A stretch of 36,211 bases of DNA from Myxococcales bacterium UBA1238 (GCA_002309015.1 DBWM01000004.1:7031-43241), one strand, 5' to 3'. Shown: positions 7,489 through 16,526, counted from the stretch's first letter. Program-made: numbers and translations. The notes: generated by a model from the sequence alone, not told the origin.

Positions 7489-8841
7489 TCACAGACCGAT
7501 GATGATCTTGGAAGTCATGAAGTAAACGAAGGTGCCGAGCAGGTCGACCAGGGTGGTGACGATCGGATTGGTGGCGACGGCGGGGTCGACTTTTAAGCGC
7601 TCAAACACCAAAGGCGTCAGGGCTCCAACGCCGGCAGCCACCGTCATGCTCGCAAACAGGCTCACGCAAACGCTGATCGAGAGCGTAATCATCGCCGATC
7701 CCTGCGTGAAGAAGGTGTAAACGCCGAGGCAGAGACCGTAGAGCGCCCCCAGCACCAGGCCCACCGCGACTTCCCGCAACAGATACCGCCAGCCCACATC
7801 GCTCGAAATGCGCCCCGTCGCCAGACCGCGCACCATAATGGTCGCCGTCTGCGAACCCACGTTACCGCCCATGCCGAGCACGATGGGCACGAAGGTTGCA
7901 AGCAGCGCCATCTTGCCGATCTCGCTTTCAAAAACCCCCATCAGCAGGCTGCTTAAGATACCGCCCACCCACGTCGCCGCAAGCCAGGGCGCACGGGAGC
8001 AAAAGTTGTGAAGCAGCGAAGGCGATTCGTAAACCGATTCGTCCGCACCGGCCATGCGCAAGATGTCTTCGGTGGCCTCTTCGCGGATAACGTCGATCAC
8101 GTCGTCGATGGTCACGATGCCCACAAGGCGGTTCGATTCATCCACCACCGGGATCGCGAGCAGGTTATAGCGGGATGCGAGGCGCGCGACCTCCTCCTGG
8201 TCGGTCTCCAGCTGCACCGAAACCACGTCCGACACCATCAGATCGCAAAGCGGCGTCTTCGGCGCGTGGGTCACCAGCGATCGCAACGACAACACGCCCA
8301 CGAGCACGTCGTTTTCGCTCACCACGTACACGTAAAACGCCATCTCCACGTCGGCGCTCTGCAATGCGGCGATCGTCTCCTCTACGGTCTGATCCTCGTG
8401 CATCGCAAAGAAGTCGGGCGACATGATACCGCCGGCGGTGTCGGGGGCATGCTGCAACAGATCTTCGATTTCTTCGGCTTCGTCGGGCTTTAAGGCGTCG
8501 AGCAGGGCCTGGCGCAACTCGTCAGAGAGATCGTTCAACAGGTCGGCCTGGTCGTCGGTGCTCATGTATTCGTAAATGCGCACCAATTCTTCGATGGGCC
8601 TGCCCTCCAGGATCTCGGTCTTCAGGTGGCTGTCGAGCTCGCCCAGGGTTTCAGAGCGCACTTCGTCGCTCGGCAGCATATCGAACGCCCTGCGTCTCTC
8701 TCGCTCGTCCAAAAATCGCATCAAAAGCGCGATGTCAGCGGGCCTCGTGCGGGCCAGCAAGCGCTCTGTATGATTGGTGGCCCCCCGGCGCAAAAGCTTG
8801 CGCAAGCTATCGAGCGTGACTTGTAAACGTGGACTGAGCAA
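7489..8841 (-). CDS. mgtE: Magnesium transporter MgtE
   Basis: MgtE is a Mg2+-gated Mg2+ channel of the inner membrane. The 450-aa protein shows the usual order: an N-terminal helical superdomain (LLRRGATNHTERLLARTRPADIALLMRFL onward), two CBS domains (from about MSPDFFAMHEDQTVEETIAAL through VVDESNRLVGIVTIDDVIDVI), a connecting helix, and about five membrane helices from residue 285 to the end. The C-terminal DPAVATNPIVTTLVD matches the region that supplies the pore Mg2+-binding Asp. The start is a TTG at 8841, supported by a strong GGGAGGGGG site about 6 nt upstream. The leader from the preceding gene is only 64 nt, too short for a magnesium riboswitch. Confidence 0.95.
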   Translation of the reverse strand: MLSPRLQVTLDSLRKLLRRGATNHTERLLARTRPADIALLMRFLDERERRRAFDMLPSDEVRSETLGELDSHLKTEILEGRPIEELVRIYEYMSTDDQADLLNDLSDELRQALLDALKPDEAEEIEDLLQHAPDTAGGIMSPDFFAMHEDQTVEETIAALQSADVEMAFYVYVVSENDVLVGVLSLRSLVTHAPKTPLCDLMVSDVVSVQLETDQEEVARLASRYNLLAIPVVDESNRLVGIVTIDDVIDVIREEATEDILRMAGADESVYESPSLLHNFCSRAPWLAATWVGGILSSLLMGVFESEIGKMALLATFVPIVLGMGGNVGSQTATIMVRGLATGRISSDVGWRYLLREVAVGLVLGALYGLCLGVYTFFTQGSAMITLSISVCVSLFASMTVAAGVGALTPLVFERLKVDPAVATNPIVTTLVDLLGTFVYFMTSKIIIGL

Positions 8842-8905
8842 GGTAACCCCCTCCCTGCGAGGTGGCGTGCGAACCTGAAACCCGCACTCCGCTTTTTGAA
8901 TGCAA

Positions 8906-9676
8906 TTACATCGAGATCGCCTTCAGGCGAGCTTCGCAGCGATCGGCCAGCGTCGATTCCCCGGCCAACCTGCGACAATTTTCATAATGTTTAACCGCCG
9001 TCGCTAAATCGCGCTGCGCCTCTGCAATGCGCCCTAAATGAAAATACGGCTCCGCATATTGGGCACAGCGCTTGATACCGCGCTCCAGATAGCGGAGCGC
9101 CTTGTCGTAAAGCCCTTCGTCGATATAGACGATACCTAAGTTGTTGTACGCCAGGCAGAATTCGGGTTTGAGCTCGATGGCCGTCATAAAATGCCGCCGA
9201 GCGAGTTCGAGGTTGCCCTTCTTGTACCAGGCCCAGCCCAGATTGTTGTGACCATGCGCGGGCCATGCGTAAAGCATGTTGCTCACCAGCGGATCGTAGA
9301 CCGCGATCGCGTCGTCCCAGCGCTCCATGGCCAGATAGGTGGCCCCCAGGTTGTTCTGCGCCTCATAAAAATTGGGACGGAGCTCGATGGCCCGCTGAAA
9401 ATGCGTCGCCGCTTCGAGGTAAACGTTGCGCCCCATCAGGATCAGGCCCAGCAGCTGGTGCGCGTCGGCGTTGGCCTCATCGAGTTCAAGGCTCGTAAAC
9501 ACCTCGCGCAGAGCCGCTTCGGTCTGATTGCCCGAAGGCGCCATAAAATGCCCGTACGCCAGATTGTAATGGTATTTCGCGTCTTCCTGACGCTTCTTGA
9601 TCTCGCTGCGAGAGGGACCACAACCCGCCAAAGAGAGCGCCACTGTCACTATTAAGAGGAGAATCGCACGCATCAT
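8906..9676 (-). CDS. TPR-repeat lipoprotein (PilF/PilW-like)
   Basis: The 256-aa protein starts with a lipoprotein signal peptide (MMRAILLLIVTVALSLAGC, lipobox LAGC at about Cys19). About five tetratricopeptide repeats follow, with the recurring LG.....Y..A..H..RAIEL.P pattern (for example AATHFQRAIELRPNFYEAQNNLG and LARRHFMTAIELKPEF). PilF/PilW-type outer-membrane lipoproteins of this size assist type IV pilus secretin assembly, but TPR lipoproteins have many roles and no pilus gene is present here. I start at the paired ATG at 9676/9673, where the signal peptide begins; the frame stays open to 9871, inside lolC. No clear ribosome site is seen. It lies between lolC and mgtE on the same strand. 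Confidence 0.85.
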   Translation of the reverse strand: MMRAILLLIVTVALSLAGCGPSRSEIKKRQEDAKYHYNLAYGHFMAPSGNQTEAALREVFTSLELDEANADAHQLLGLILMGRNVYLEAATHFQRAIELRPNFYEAQNNLGATYLAMERWDDAIAVYDPLVSNMLYAWPAHGHNNLGWAWYKKGNLELARRHFMTAIELKPEFCLAYNNLGIVYIDEGLYDKALRYLERGIKRCAQYAEPYFHLGRIAEAQRDLATAVKHYENCRRLAGESTLADRCEARLKAISM

Positions 9677-9750
9677 GCGGCGCGGATAGCACGCAATCGC
9701 GCAGCGGTCAAGAGCAGTTTTTATTAAAATACTCTTATATTTTCGGGCAG

Positions 9751-11001
9751 TTAGCCGTTTACTTCGCGCAAACCGTCGACGGGATGAAAACGCGCTGCCC
9801 GCAATGCCGGAAATATGGTTGCCGTAAAGGTAATCAGCAACGCCCCGCAGCCCGCCATCACGTAATCCCAAATATCGAACACCGCCGGCAGCTGGGAGAT
9901 CCCGTACACTTTGGGATCCAGCGTGACGCCGTTTTTGAGGATCACCTCGCAGAAAAAGAAGGCGCCGATCAGGCCGAGCGCCGTGCCCACAAAGCCGATC
10001 GCAGCCCCCTCGGTCACAAAAATGCGCAGGATGCTGCTGTTTTTGGCCCCCATCGCCTTCAGGATCGCGATGTCGCGCGTGCGCTCGATCACCAGCATGA
10101 TCAGCATGATCGCCACGTTGCAGGAGGCGAGCACCACCATCACCGAAAGCACGAACAGGATCGCGACGCGCTGATACGTTAAGCTTTTAAAAAGGTTACG
10201 GTTTTGCCTGCGCCATTCCATCACCGAATAGCGATCTTTGCCCAAAATCTCGGAGATCCTGCTCGCCACATCGCCCGCCAGAAGCGGATCGCGCACCGCA
10301 ACCTCGATGCCCACAACCGAATCTCCAAGGCCAAAAAAGCGTTGCGCCACCGAGAGTTCCACGTAGGCAAGCCGCGTGTCGTATTCGTAGAAACCCACTT
10401 CAAAAACGCCCCGCACCCGCAAAGTCACGGTCGAGGGCGCATCGGGATCCGCGCTCCATTTATCGGGATCGAACGACTTCATGGGCGAGACCAGGGTGAC
10501 CGCATCGCCCGTTTTGGCCCCGATCTTTCGCGCAAGCTCAGAGCCGAGCAGGATGCCTTCGAGGCCATCTTCACCGCGACCGCCCAGCTCCGCCATCGAG
10601 CCCTCACGCATATATTGCGGCAAATCGAGGACTTTTTGCGCGCGTTCGGGAATCAGGCCCTTCACGATCACCCCCGCGCTGCCGTTGGGCCCCGTCGCCA
10701 TACCTTCGTTAAAGCTGATGGGCGAACTGCCCAAAACCTCGGGGATCGTTTCGATTTTTTGGCAAGCTTCGCGGTAACGATTGAAAAATAAACCATATTC
10801 CCGCACAAAGACGTGAGCGGTCATGCCCAGAATCTTTTCGCGAAACGCCTGCTCCAGACCCGACGTCAGCGAAAATCCGCCCACCAGCGCGACCACACCG
10901 AGCACCACGCCGATCACCGAAAGCCAGGTCACCATCGAAAGCGAGCGGCGGCGCTTCCGGCCCGTCAGATGCCGCCAAGCTAAAAGGGTTTCAAAAGCCA
11001 C
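9751..11001 (-). CDS. lolC: LolC/LolE-family lipoprotein-releasing ABC permease
   Basis: This 416-aa inner-membrane permease has the LolC/E architecture: N-terminal membrane helix (about 23-48, WLSVIGVVLGVVALVGGF), a large periplasmic domain, and three C-terminal FtsX-type helices (about 280-305, 335-360, 378-402). LolCDE extracts mature lipoproteins from the inner membrane and hands them to LolA. FETLLAWRHLTGRKRRRSLSMVTWLSVIGV and LMLVIERTRDIAILKAMGA are strong family hallmarks. The start is a GTG at 11001 with AAGGTG about 5 nt upstream, 19 nt after the kinase stop. The ATPase gene lolD is not adjacent, so the LolC versus LolE assignment is open. Confidence 0.88.
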   Translation of the reverse strand: MAFETLLAWRHLTGRKRRRSLSMVTWLSVIGVVLGVVALVGGFSLTSGLEQAFREKILGMTAHVFVREYGLFFNRYREACQKIETIPEVLGSSPISFNEGMATGPNGSAGVIVKGLIPERAQKVLDLPQYMREGSMAELGGRGEDGLEGILLGSELARKIGAKTGDAVTLVSPMKSFDPDKWSADPDAPSTVTLRVRGVFEVGFYEYDTRLAYVELSVAQRFFGLGDSVVGIEVAVRDPLLAGDVASRISEILGKDRYSVMEWRRQNRNLFKSLTYQRVAILFVLSVMVVLASCNVAIMLIMLVIERTRDIAILKAMGAKNSSILRIFVTEGAAIGFVGTALGLIGAFFFCEVILKNGVTLDPKVYGISQLPAVFDIWDYVMAGCGALLITFTATIFPALRAARFHPVDGLREVNG

Positions 11002-11020
11002 AATTCACCTTGCCTGCCGC

Positions 11021-13459
11021 TTAAAACTTCAGTTTTGCGTGCTGCCCGGACGAAAGATTGATCGTTTGCACAGGCGTGCGGCGATTGAGGCAATCGTTTT
11101 CGATGCAGAGGTGAACGCGATATTGACCCGCCGGCAGCTTATGCTTGATCAGCGGCGTTTCGGTGGCGACGCGCTTGCCGTTGACGTAAACGGCCCCCCA
11201 GCCTTGAGAAGAGAGCACGCTCAGATAACCGTCTCCACCGGCTTCAGGCGCAGGCGCCGGAGTCGCAGGAGGCGTAGCGGGAGGGGATGTCTTTTCGGGG
11301 GCTGACGGAGTTGAGGGCGCTGAAGACGCAGAGGTCTTTGAGCTTGTATTGCGCGCAGCTGTTGAAGATCGTTGCGTTTTTTGTGCTACAGGCGTCGGCT
11401 TTGCGGCGTTCGTCTGAGCCACAGCGGGAGTCGGCGCAGGAGGCGCAGGCAGAGGCTTTAACGTAAATTTGCGCTCCAATTGCGTTTCGAGACCAAACGA
11501 GAACTCTGCCGCCAGAGTCTCGTACCCCTCTTTTTCGAGCTTCAGCTGCACGGGCTGATCGAGCGGTAAACGCTGCGCGATATAAGGCGTTTGGCCCACC
11601 GCTTGACCGTTCACCCAAAGACGCGCGTCCAAAGGCTCCGAGAGCACCGACAAGCTGCCCCACGCATTGACCAGATGCGCCGATATAATCCGCGTTTCAC
11701 CGCTGTTCAGCGTCACATCCTGCTCAAAGCGCTCATAGCCCTGCTTCACAATTTTGACGTGAATCGACTTGCCGACTTCCACTTCGCGGCTGTAAGGCGT
11801 GCGCCCTGCAATCTCAACATCATTAATAAAAATCTGAGCATCGCTGGGCGTGGATTCCAACTTTAAAACCGCCGGAAGCACAGCCACGGGCACGTTGCTG
11901 GAATGACTGCGCCTGAAAAAGACGACCGCCACCCAGGCCGAAATCACCAGCACAGCCACAAACAGCATCACGATCAGCAGGCGCTCCCGCGAAAACCACG
12001 AACTGCGCACTTTGGGCTGAGGCGTCGTAAGGAACGTGGGCGCAAGCTCCAGCGGGCCTTCTTTGGGCATTTGAGGTCGCAAATCGATCTCTTCGGGAAC
12101 CGACAACTCCCTTGAAGGCTGTGTAAAAGCGCGCCGATGTGGAGCGGGCGTCGGCTGGATCGCCAATGGCGGTTCGGGCGTCGGCTGCAAGCTGAACGGG
12201 CTGACGGGCTGAGCCGCTGGCTGAGATTTCTTTTCGATTTTTTGCGGAGTGACCTCTTTTTTGGCCGGTTGGGGCTCCACAAGTCTCGAAGTGGGATAAA
12301 CCGGAGAAGCGGCGGCTGCAGGCTGAGCAGGCTCTTCTTCCAGCAGTTCCAGTTCCGAATCATCCAGGCTCACGCTCGTTTCAACCGAATCATCATCTGC
12401 GCCCAGACTTACGGTTTGATCCTCCTCGTCGCCCATGTCGATGGTCTCACCCATGGGATTATAGACCACCCGCGTCGCCTCACCCGAAGCGCTCGCATCC
12501 TCGGAATCCCAGCTCTCGCCCGACATTTCCGGGGCCGCATTGCGCTCGTCTTCAAACAGCTCATTCATCAAATCCGACAAGCGCGTTTTCGGTGCGACCG
12601 CCCCGAGATCATTCAGGAAAATCGACAAATCCTGCTGCATATGCTGCGCAGAGGGATAGCGCGCCTCGCGATCGGCGGCCAACGCCTGCATCACGATGCG
12701 TTCGAGCTCGTCGGGAATATCCGATCGCAAAAAGCTGGGCGGCACGATCTCGGCATTGCGCACGCGCTCCACCAGCAGGCGATCGTCTTCGTCGCGGTAG
12801 AGCGGCTGACCGGTCAGCATCTCGTAGAGCACGATCCCCAGACTGAAGATATCGCTGCGGTGATCGATCGGCTCCCCTCGCGCCTGCTCCGGCGACATGT
12901 AATAAAATTTGCCTTTAATATCGCTATGTTGCGACGCGGTACACATGGTCGCCTTGGCGATACCGAAATCGACCACCTTCACTTCGCCGTCGAACGAGAC
13001 AAGCAGGTTTTGAGGCGAAACGTCGCAATGCACGATCCCCAGAGGGGTCCCGTTGCTGTCGCATTTGCGGTGCGCGTAATCGAGTCCGGCGCAGGCTTCC
13101 ATGGCAACAAAGGCCGCGCAATCCAGCGAAAGCTGCATGCGCCGCTCCTGGAGCTTTTGAAAAACCTTCGATAAATCGCGCCCGTCGATGTATTCCATCG
13201 CAATAAAATAATGGTCGTCGACGCAGTCGAAATCGAAAACCTGCCCGATGTTGCTGTGGCTCAGGGCGACCGTAATGCGCGCCTCGTCCTGCAACATCTT
13301 GATGAATTCGGCATCCTGGCTGCAGCGGGGATGAAGGCGCTTGATCGCATAGAATTTTTCAAAGCCGCCCAGTCCCTGAGCCTTGGCCTTAAAAATTTCC
13401 GCCATTCCGCCAACGGCGATGCGTTCCAACAGGGTATAACGTCCAAATGATTCATGCAT
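11021..13459 (-). CDS. Membrane Ser/Thr protein kinase with three PEGA domains
   Basis: The 812-aa protein is a myxobacterial-style Hanks-type kinase. The kinase domain (about 7-275) has a glycine loop (IAVGGMAEIFKA), the ATP lysine (AIKR, Lys40), catalytic loop HCDVSPQN (144-151), DFG (164-166), and YMSPEQARGE. The loop carries Cys145 where most relatives have the HRD arginine. A Pro- and acid-rich linker (about 300-490) leads to one membrane helix (about 491-515). Outside the membrane are three PEGA domains (about 530-595, 596-665, 740-812) separated by an Ala/Pro/Thr-rich linker; PEGA repeats are thought to bind surface structures. It heads the minus-strand run kinase-lolC-TPR-mgtE-recO. 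A good promoter lies so close that the mRNA would start about 2 nt before the ATG. Confidence 0.95.
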   Translation of the reverse strand: MHESFGRYTLLERIAVGGMAEIFKAKAQGLGGFEKFYAIKRLHPRCSQDAEFIKMLQDEARITVALSHSNIGQVFDFDCVDDHYFIAMEYIDGRDLSKVFQKLQERRMQLSLDCAAFVAMEACAGLDYAHRKCDSNGTPLGIVHCDVSPQNLLVSFDGEVKVVDFGIAKATMCTASQHSDIKGKFYYMSPEQARGEPIDHRSDIFSLGIVLYEMLTGQPLYRDEDDRLLVERVRNAEIVPPSFLRSDIPDELERIVMQALAADREARYPSAQHMQQDLSIFLNDLGAVAPKTRLSDLMNELFEDERNAAPEMSGESWDSEDASASGEATRVVYNPMGETIDMGDEEDQTVSLGADDDSVETSVSLDDSELELLEEEPAQPAAAASPVYPTSRLVEPQPAKKEVTPQKIEKKSQPAAQPVSPFSLQPTPEPPLAIQPTPAPHRRAFTQPSRELSVPEEIDLRPQMPKEGPLELAPTFLTTPQPKVRSSWFSRERLLIVMLFVAVLVISAWVAVVFFRRSHSSNVPVAVLPAVLKLESTPSDAQIFINDVEIAGRTPYSREVEVGKSIHVKIVKQGYERFEQDVTLNSGETRIISAHLVNAWGSLSVLSEPLDARLWVNGQAVGQTPYIAQRLPLDQPVQLKLEKEGYETLAAEFSFGLETQLERKFTLKPLPAPPAPTPAVAQTNAAKPTPVAQKTQRSSTAARNTSSKTSASSAPSTPSAPEKTSPPATPPATPAPAPEAGGDGYLSVLSSQGWGAVYVNGKRVATETPLIKHKLPAGQYRVHLCIENDCLNRRTPVQTINLSSGQHAKLKF

Positions 13460-13468
13460 AGCCCTACA

Positions 13469-13497
13469 ATTATAACCTCAAACGAAGTGGCTGTCGA
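13469..13497 (-). promoter_or_regulatory. Sigma-70-type promoter for the PEGA kinase
   Basis: Read on the minus strand, TCGACA (13497-13492, five of six matches to TTGACA) is followed after exactly 17 nt by a perfect TATAAT (13474-13469). The expected start point, about 7 nt on, is near 13462, while the kinase ATG is at 13459. The message would be leaderless or nearly so, consistent with the lack of a ribosome-binding site. Confidence 0.75.
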
Positions 13498-13574
13498 TAG
13501 TCAGATCTTTGTTGCCAGATTCTGCATTTTTTGTTAATTTACAGTTTCTTTATGCTTTTTGAGTTGAGTAAAAA

Positions 13575-14075
13575 ATGGCGCACGAAGAGCGATCTTGTGG
13601 CGTAATCCCGTTTCGCAGGAGAGATGGAAACATCGAGTTTTTGCTCCTTCACAGTGCGTTGGTGCGAAATCCTGATGCCTGCTGGGAATTTCCCAAAGGG
13701 GGCATTGAAAAAGGCGAAACCGAACTGGAAGCGGCTCTGCGCGAGTTAGGCGAAGAATCGACCCTGTTCAACATCGAAATTCTGCCCGATTTTCGGGATC
13801 AAGTCCGCTACCAATATCGGCGCGCAGGCATGGAGATCGATAAAACGGTCGTCTTTTTTATTGGAGAAGTGACCGACTGGTCGTCCATCCCAAGCACTCC
13901 CCCAAGCTTTGAGCATGAATTCGCTCAAAAAGAAGGCATTTGGTGCGTCTGGGCCAACGAGCAGGACGCGACGCGGCGACTTTTTCACCCCGGCATGCGC
14001 AAGCTCCTCCACCGCGCCTCGCTCTTCATCCACGAATACGACCGCCTTCAAAGGCTCCGCCGACCCGCCTCTTAA
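13575..14075 (+). CDS. Nudix hydrolase (Ap4A-hydrolase-like)
   Basis: The 166-aa protein contains a complete Nudix box at about 42-64: GGIEKGETELEAALRELGEE fits G-x5-E-x7-R-E-U-x-E-E. The glutamates bind the divalent metals used to cleave nucleoside diphosphates linked to another moiety. SCGVIPFRRRDGNIEFLLLHS followed by WEFPKGGIEKGET resembles bis(5'-nucleosyl)-tetraphosphatases of the NUDT2/asymmetric type, so a role in removing Ap4A is plausible; the substrate cannot be fixed from sequence. The gene is divergent from the PEGA kinase across 115 bp and convergent with the ABC1-like gene, with 3 nt between stops. Confidence 0.88.
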   Translation: MAHEERSCGVIPFRRRDGNIEFLLLHSALVRNPDACWEFPKGGIEKGETELEAALRELGEESTLFNIEILPDFRDQVRYQYRRAGMEIDKTVVFFIGEVTDWSSIPSTPPSFEHEFAQKEGIWCVWANEQDATRRLFHPGMRKLLHRASLFIHEYDRLQRLRRPAS

Positions 14076-14078
14076 ATC

Positions 14079-15422
14079 CTACTTTTCAAAGCCCCGTTTT
14101 TTGCAGGATTCCGCCGCAATCCGATAAAGGTTGATGTTGACGTTCATCTTGGTCAGCAACCCCTTAAGTCCTGCAACCGCGCGAAAATAAAGCAAAAGTT
14201 CTTTAGGCGGCATCAAACGTTTTAAGCGCAGATGCTGCAGAACATATTTTGAGAGCTGCTCGTAAATGGGCCATTGGGCCATATTGAAGGGCTGATCCTG
14301 CGCGATGGGCGCCAGAAAAATCTTAAAATAGCCGTACAAATCCTCGGATTCCGGCCAATGCTCGCCCGAGCTTGCAAACTGCATTTCCCGCAGAACCGCT
14401 TCAATTTCGTGAATATCCCCGTGCCAGAACCCGATGATCACGCGCAAAACGCCATCCGAAATCGATTCCGGCACCCTGCGCACGCAGCCATAGTCGAGCA
14501 CCGCAATCCGGCCGTCGGGCGTCAGCAAAAAATTCCCCGGCTGCGGATCCCCGTGCAGCAGCTGACATTCGTGAAATAAATACATAAAAGCGCGGATATA
14601 GCGCTCCAGATACATCACCCGCTCCGACTCGCTGAGCTTTAAGAGCGCATCATCGAACTGAACGCCCTCCACGAACGACATCGTCAGCACCGTCTTTGAA
14701 CAAAGTTCGGGCACAATCCGGGGCGCAAACACGCCTTCAAAATCGCTCAGGGCTTCGCCAAAAAGGCTGATATTCTGCGCCTCTGCAGCGTAATCGGCCT
14801 CGCGCAGAATCGAGGTTCTGATCTCGCTGCAAACCTCGTCGAGCTTGCCCTTGCTGGTAAAAACGCGGCCTAACTGCAGCAGACTCGACATGTTTTTGAG
14901 ATCGCTCTCGAGCGTCTCCACCATTTTGGGGTACTGCACCTTGACCGCAACTTCGCGTCCATCAAACAAACGCGCCCGATGCACCTGACCGATGCTCGCC
15001 GCCCCCAGAGGCTCCGGATCAAAATAGCGGAACAGCAAATCGAGGGGTTTATCGAACGAAGCTTCAATCTGAGCCTTGAGCGTGGCGAAGGTCATGGGCG
15101 GCGCTTTTCGCTGTAACGTCGCTAATGCCAACGCAAATTCGGGCGTCACGATCTCGGGATCGCTGCTGACCATCTGCCCCAGCTTCATGGCCGCACCTTT
15201 GAGCTCGCCCAGCGCCCGCACAATATGCTGCGCATTCTTCAGCGCCCCTTCGGCCAGCGCGCCGTGATCCTCGCGATCCTTTTTACGTCCTGTAAAATAC
15301 GCCTTGATCGCCGATCCCGTCACCCGGGTGGCCAGTTTGCCCAGCTTAAACGCCCGTCCCAAACGGCTCGTTTCCACCTCTCGGCCTTTTTCGCCTGCAA
15401 GCGATTCCCAGTCCGTCGCCAT
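14079..15422 (-). CDS. ABC1/UbiB-family atypical kinase
   Basis: The 447-aa protein shows the ABC1/ADCK/UbiB signature motifs: KLGQ (80-83, within LKGAAMKLGQMVSSD), the alanine-rich nucleotide loop PLGAASIGQVHRA, the lysine in REVAVKVQYP, the catalytic HGDPQPGNFLL and the metal-binding LDYGC segment. UbiB homologues support ubiquinone biosynthesis or lipid homeostasis and are ATPases with a protein-kinase-like fold. UbiB proper carries C-terminal membrane helices, which are not evident here; the protein ends at the conserved helical region, closer to soluble bacterial ABC1 proteins found in Myxococcota. No ubiquinone genes are nearby. The start is the ATG at 15422, divergent from the SDR gene. 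Confidence 0.88.
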   Translation of the reverse strand: MATDWESLAGEKGREVETSRLGRAFKLGKLATRVTGSAIKAYFTGRKKDREDHGALAEGALKNAQHIVRALGELKGAAMKLGQMVSSDPEIVTPEFALALATLQRKAPPMTFATLKAQIEASFDKPLDLLFRYFDPEPLGAASIGQVHRARLFDGREVAVKVQYPKMVETLESDLKNMSSLLQLGRVFTSKGKLDEVCSEIRTSILREADYAAEAQNISLFGEALSDFEGVFAPRIVPELCSKTVLTMSFVEGVQFDDALLKLSESERVMYLERYIRAFMYLFHECQLLHGDPQPGNFLLTPDGRIAVLDYGCVRRVPESISDGVLRVIIGFWHGDIHEIEAVLREMQFASSGEHWPESEDLYGYFKIFLAPIAQDQPFNMAQWPIYEQLSKYVLQHLRLKRLMPPKELLLYFRAVAGLKGLLTKMNVNINLYRIAAESCKKRGFEK

Positions 15423-15497
15423 ATCGCCTCTCTTGTTGCGCCGTCAGATTACAACGCTTGAGATTTTTTGTCATGCAGCAAGCTCTGCGCCCAACAC

Positions 15498-15526
15498 TTG
15501 AGAAATCTGAAAACGATCGCCATAGT
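15498..15526 (+). promoter_or_regulatory. Possible promoter for the SDR-fold gene
   Basis: TTGAGA (15498-15503) and CATAGT (15521-15526, four of six matches) are separated by exactly 17 nt. The predicted start point is about 15533, one base before the chosen ATG at 15534, so this would be a second leaderless message. No ribosome site precedes that ATG. Confidence 0.4.
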
Positions 15527-15533
15527 CCGCCTC

Positions 15534-16526
15534 ATGAACAGCCCATCTACCGGACCCAACTTGCTCATTCTGGGCGTCAGCAGCTCGCTCGGTCAAACCG
15601 TCGTCTCCCATCTGCAGCGCCATAACCCCTTCAACCGCATTGTAGGCATCGATCGCCGCGCTCCCCGCCTGCTCGGCCCTGTCCAGTTTTGCACGCCATC
15701 AGTGGACTTAGGCAGTTTGATCATCTCCAACGCCATTCAGGTGATCATGCAGCTCACTTTTGAAGAAGGATCCGTGAGAGAGAGCCTGCAGGAGACCCAA
15801 AAACTCGTCCAGCTGCTGCCCAAGACCAAGGTTCAGCGCGTCGTTTTTCTTTCAACATCAAGGGTTTATGCGCCGTCAGAGGTTCCAGCCACAGAGCTTT
15901 CGCCGCTGCGCAATCCCTGTAAGGCGCATCTTTTAAACGCCTACCTGCAGGCGGAGCAACTTTATCAAAATGCGGTACAGGCATGCCCCCAGCTGGAATT
16001 CGTGCCCATCCGCGCCTGCCCCATTTTAAATGTGAACCGCGAGCGTCCCATCGACGAATTGCTCGATATGCCCTGGATCATCGCACCGCGCAAAGCGGAT
16101 CCGCTGGTTCAGTTTTTACATGAAGACGACGCCGCACATATTTTGATCACAGCCGCCAGACTGCCCGAACTCAGCGGCCCCATCAACGCAGCGGGTGAAG
16201 AACCGATCCCGCTCAGCACGGTTGCCGGGATTTTACAAAAGCCCTTGATCCACCCCTTTCCTTTTTTGGCGCAACCGCTTTGCTGGCTCTTTCAGCATTT
16301 GGGGGTTTGCCATTTTTCTCCTGAAATTTTACGGAGTTTGTGGAATGTAGGGCCCATCAGCTGCGATTATCTCTATCAAACCATACATCTAAAACCGCAT
16401 TACAGCACGCGCCAAACGCTCGCAGTCTGGCGAGCCCGCTATGTTGAAAAACGTCACCCCAACTGGCGCCTGCCCCCAACTCCAACTCTTGAACTTTACA
16501 ACGCAAAGTCAAACGACCATGACTGA
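15534..16526 (+). CDS. SDR-fold (NAD-dependent epimerase/dehydratase-like) protein, atypical
   Basis: The 330-aa protein has an N-terminal Rossmann signature (NLLILGVSSSLGQTVV, about 9-24), an acidic end of strand 2 (IVGIDRR), the serine strand (VVFLSTSRVYAP) and the extended-SDR downstream pattern (FVPIRACPILN, LVQFLHEDDAAHIL, GPINAAGEEPI). In catalytic members a Y-x-x-x-K pair completes the active site; here the corresponding stretch reads NAYLQAEQ, so Tyr is kept and Lys is replaced by Glu. It may be a non-catalytic NAD-binding protein, as in the atypical SDR subfamilies. I chose the ATG at 15534; an in-frame start at 15468 would add 22 residues. It overlaps the next gene by 8 nt, so the two are probably cotranslated. 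Confidence 0.75.
   Translation: MNSPSTGPNLLILGVSSSLGQTVVSHLQRHNPFNRIVGIDRRAPRLLGPVQFCTPSVDLGSLIISNAIQVIMQLTFEEGSVRESLQETQKLVQLLPKTKVQRVVFLSTSRVYAPSEVPATELSPLRNPCKAHLLNAYLQAEQLYQNAVQACPQLEFVPIRACPILNVNRERPIDELLDMPWIIAPRKADPLVQFLHEDDAAHILITAARLPELSGPINAAGEEPIPLSTVAGILQKPLIHPFPFLAQPLCWLFQHLGVCHFSPEILRSLWNVGPISCDYLYQTIHLKPHYSTRQTLAVWRARYVEKRHPNWRLPPTPTLELYNAKSNDHD

Noticed and set aside
8842..8905. Magnesium riboswitch upstream of mgtE
   Set aside because: The gap is only 64 nt and shows no M-box-like arrangement; it is mostly ribosome site and the end of the preceding gene's context.
12137..13174. 345-codon open frame on the plus strand
   Set aside because: Antisense to the PEGA kinase; Arg/His-rich composition typical of a complementary-strand frame.
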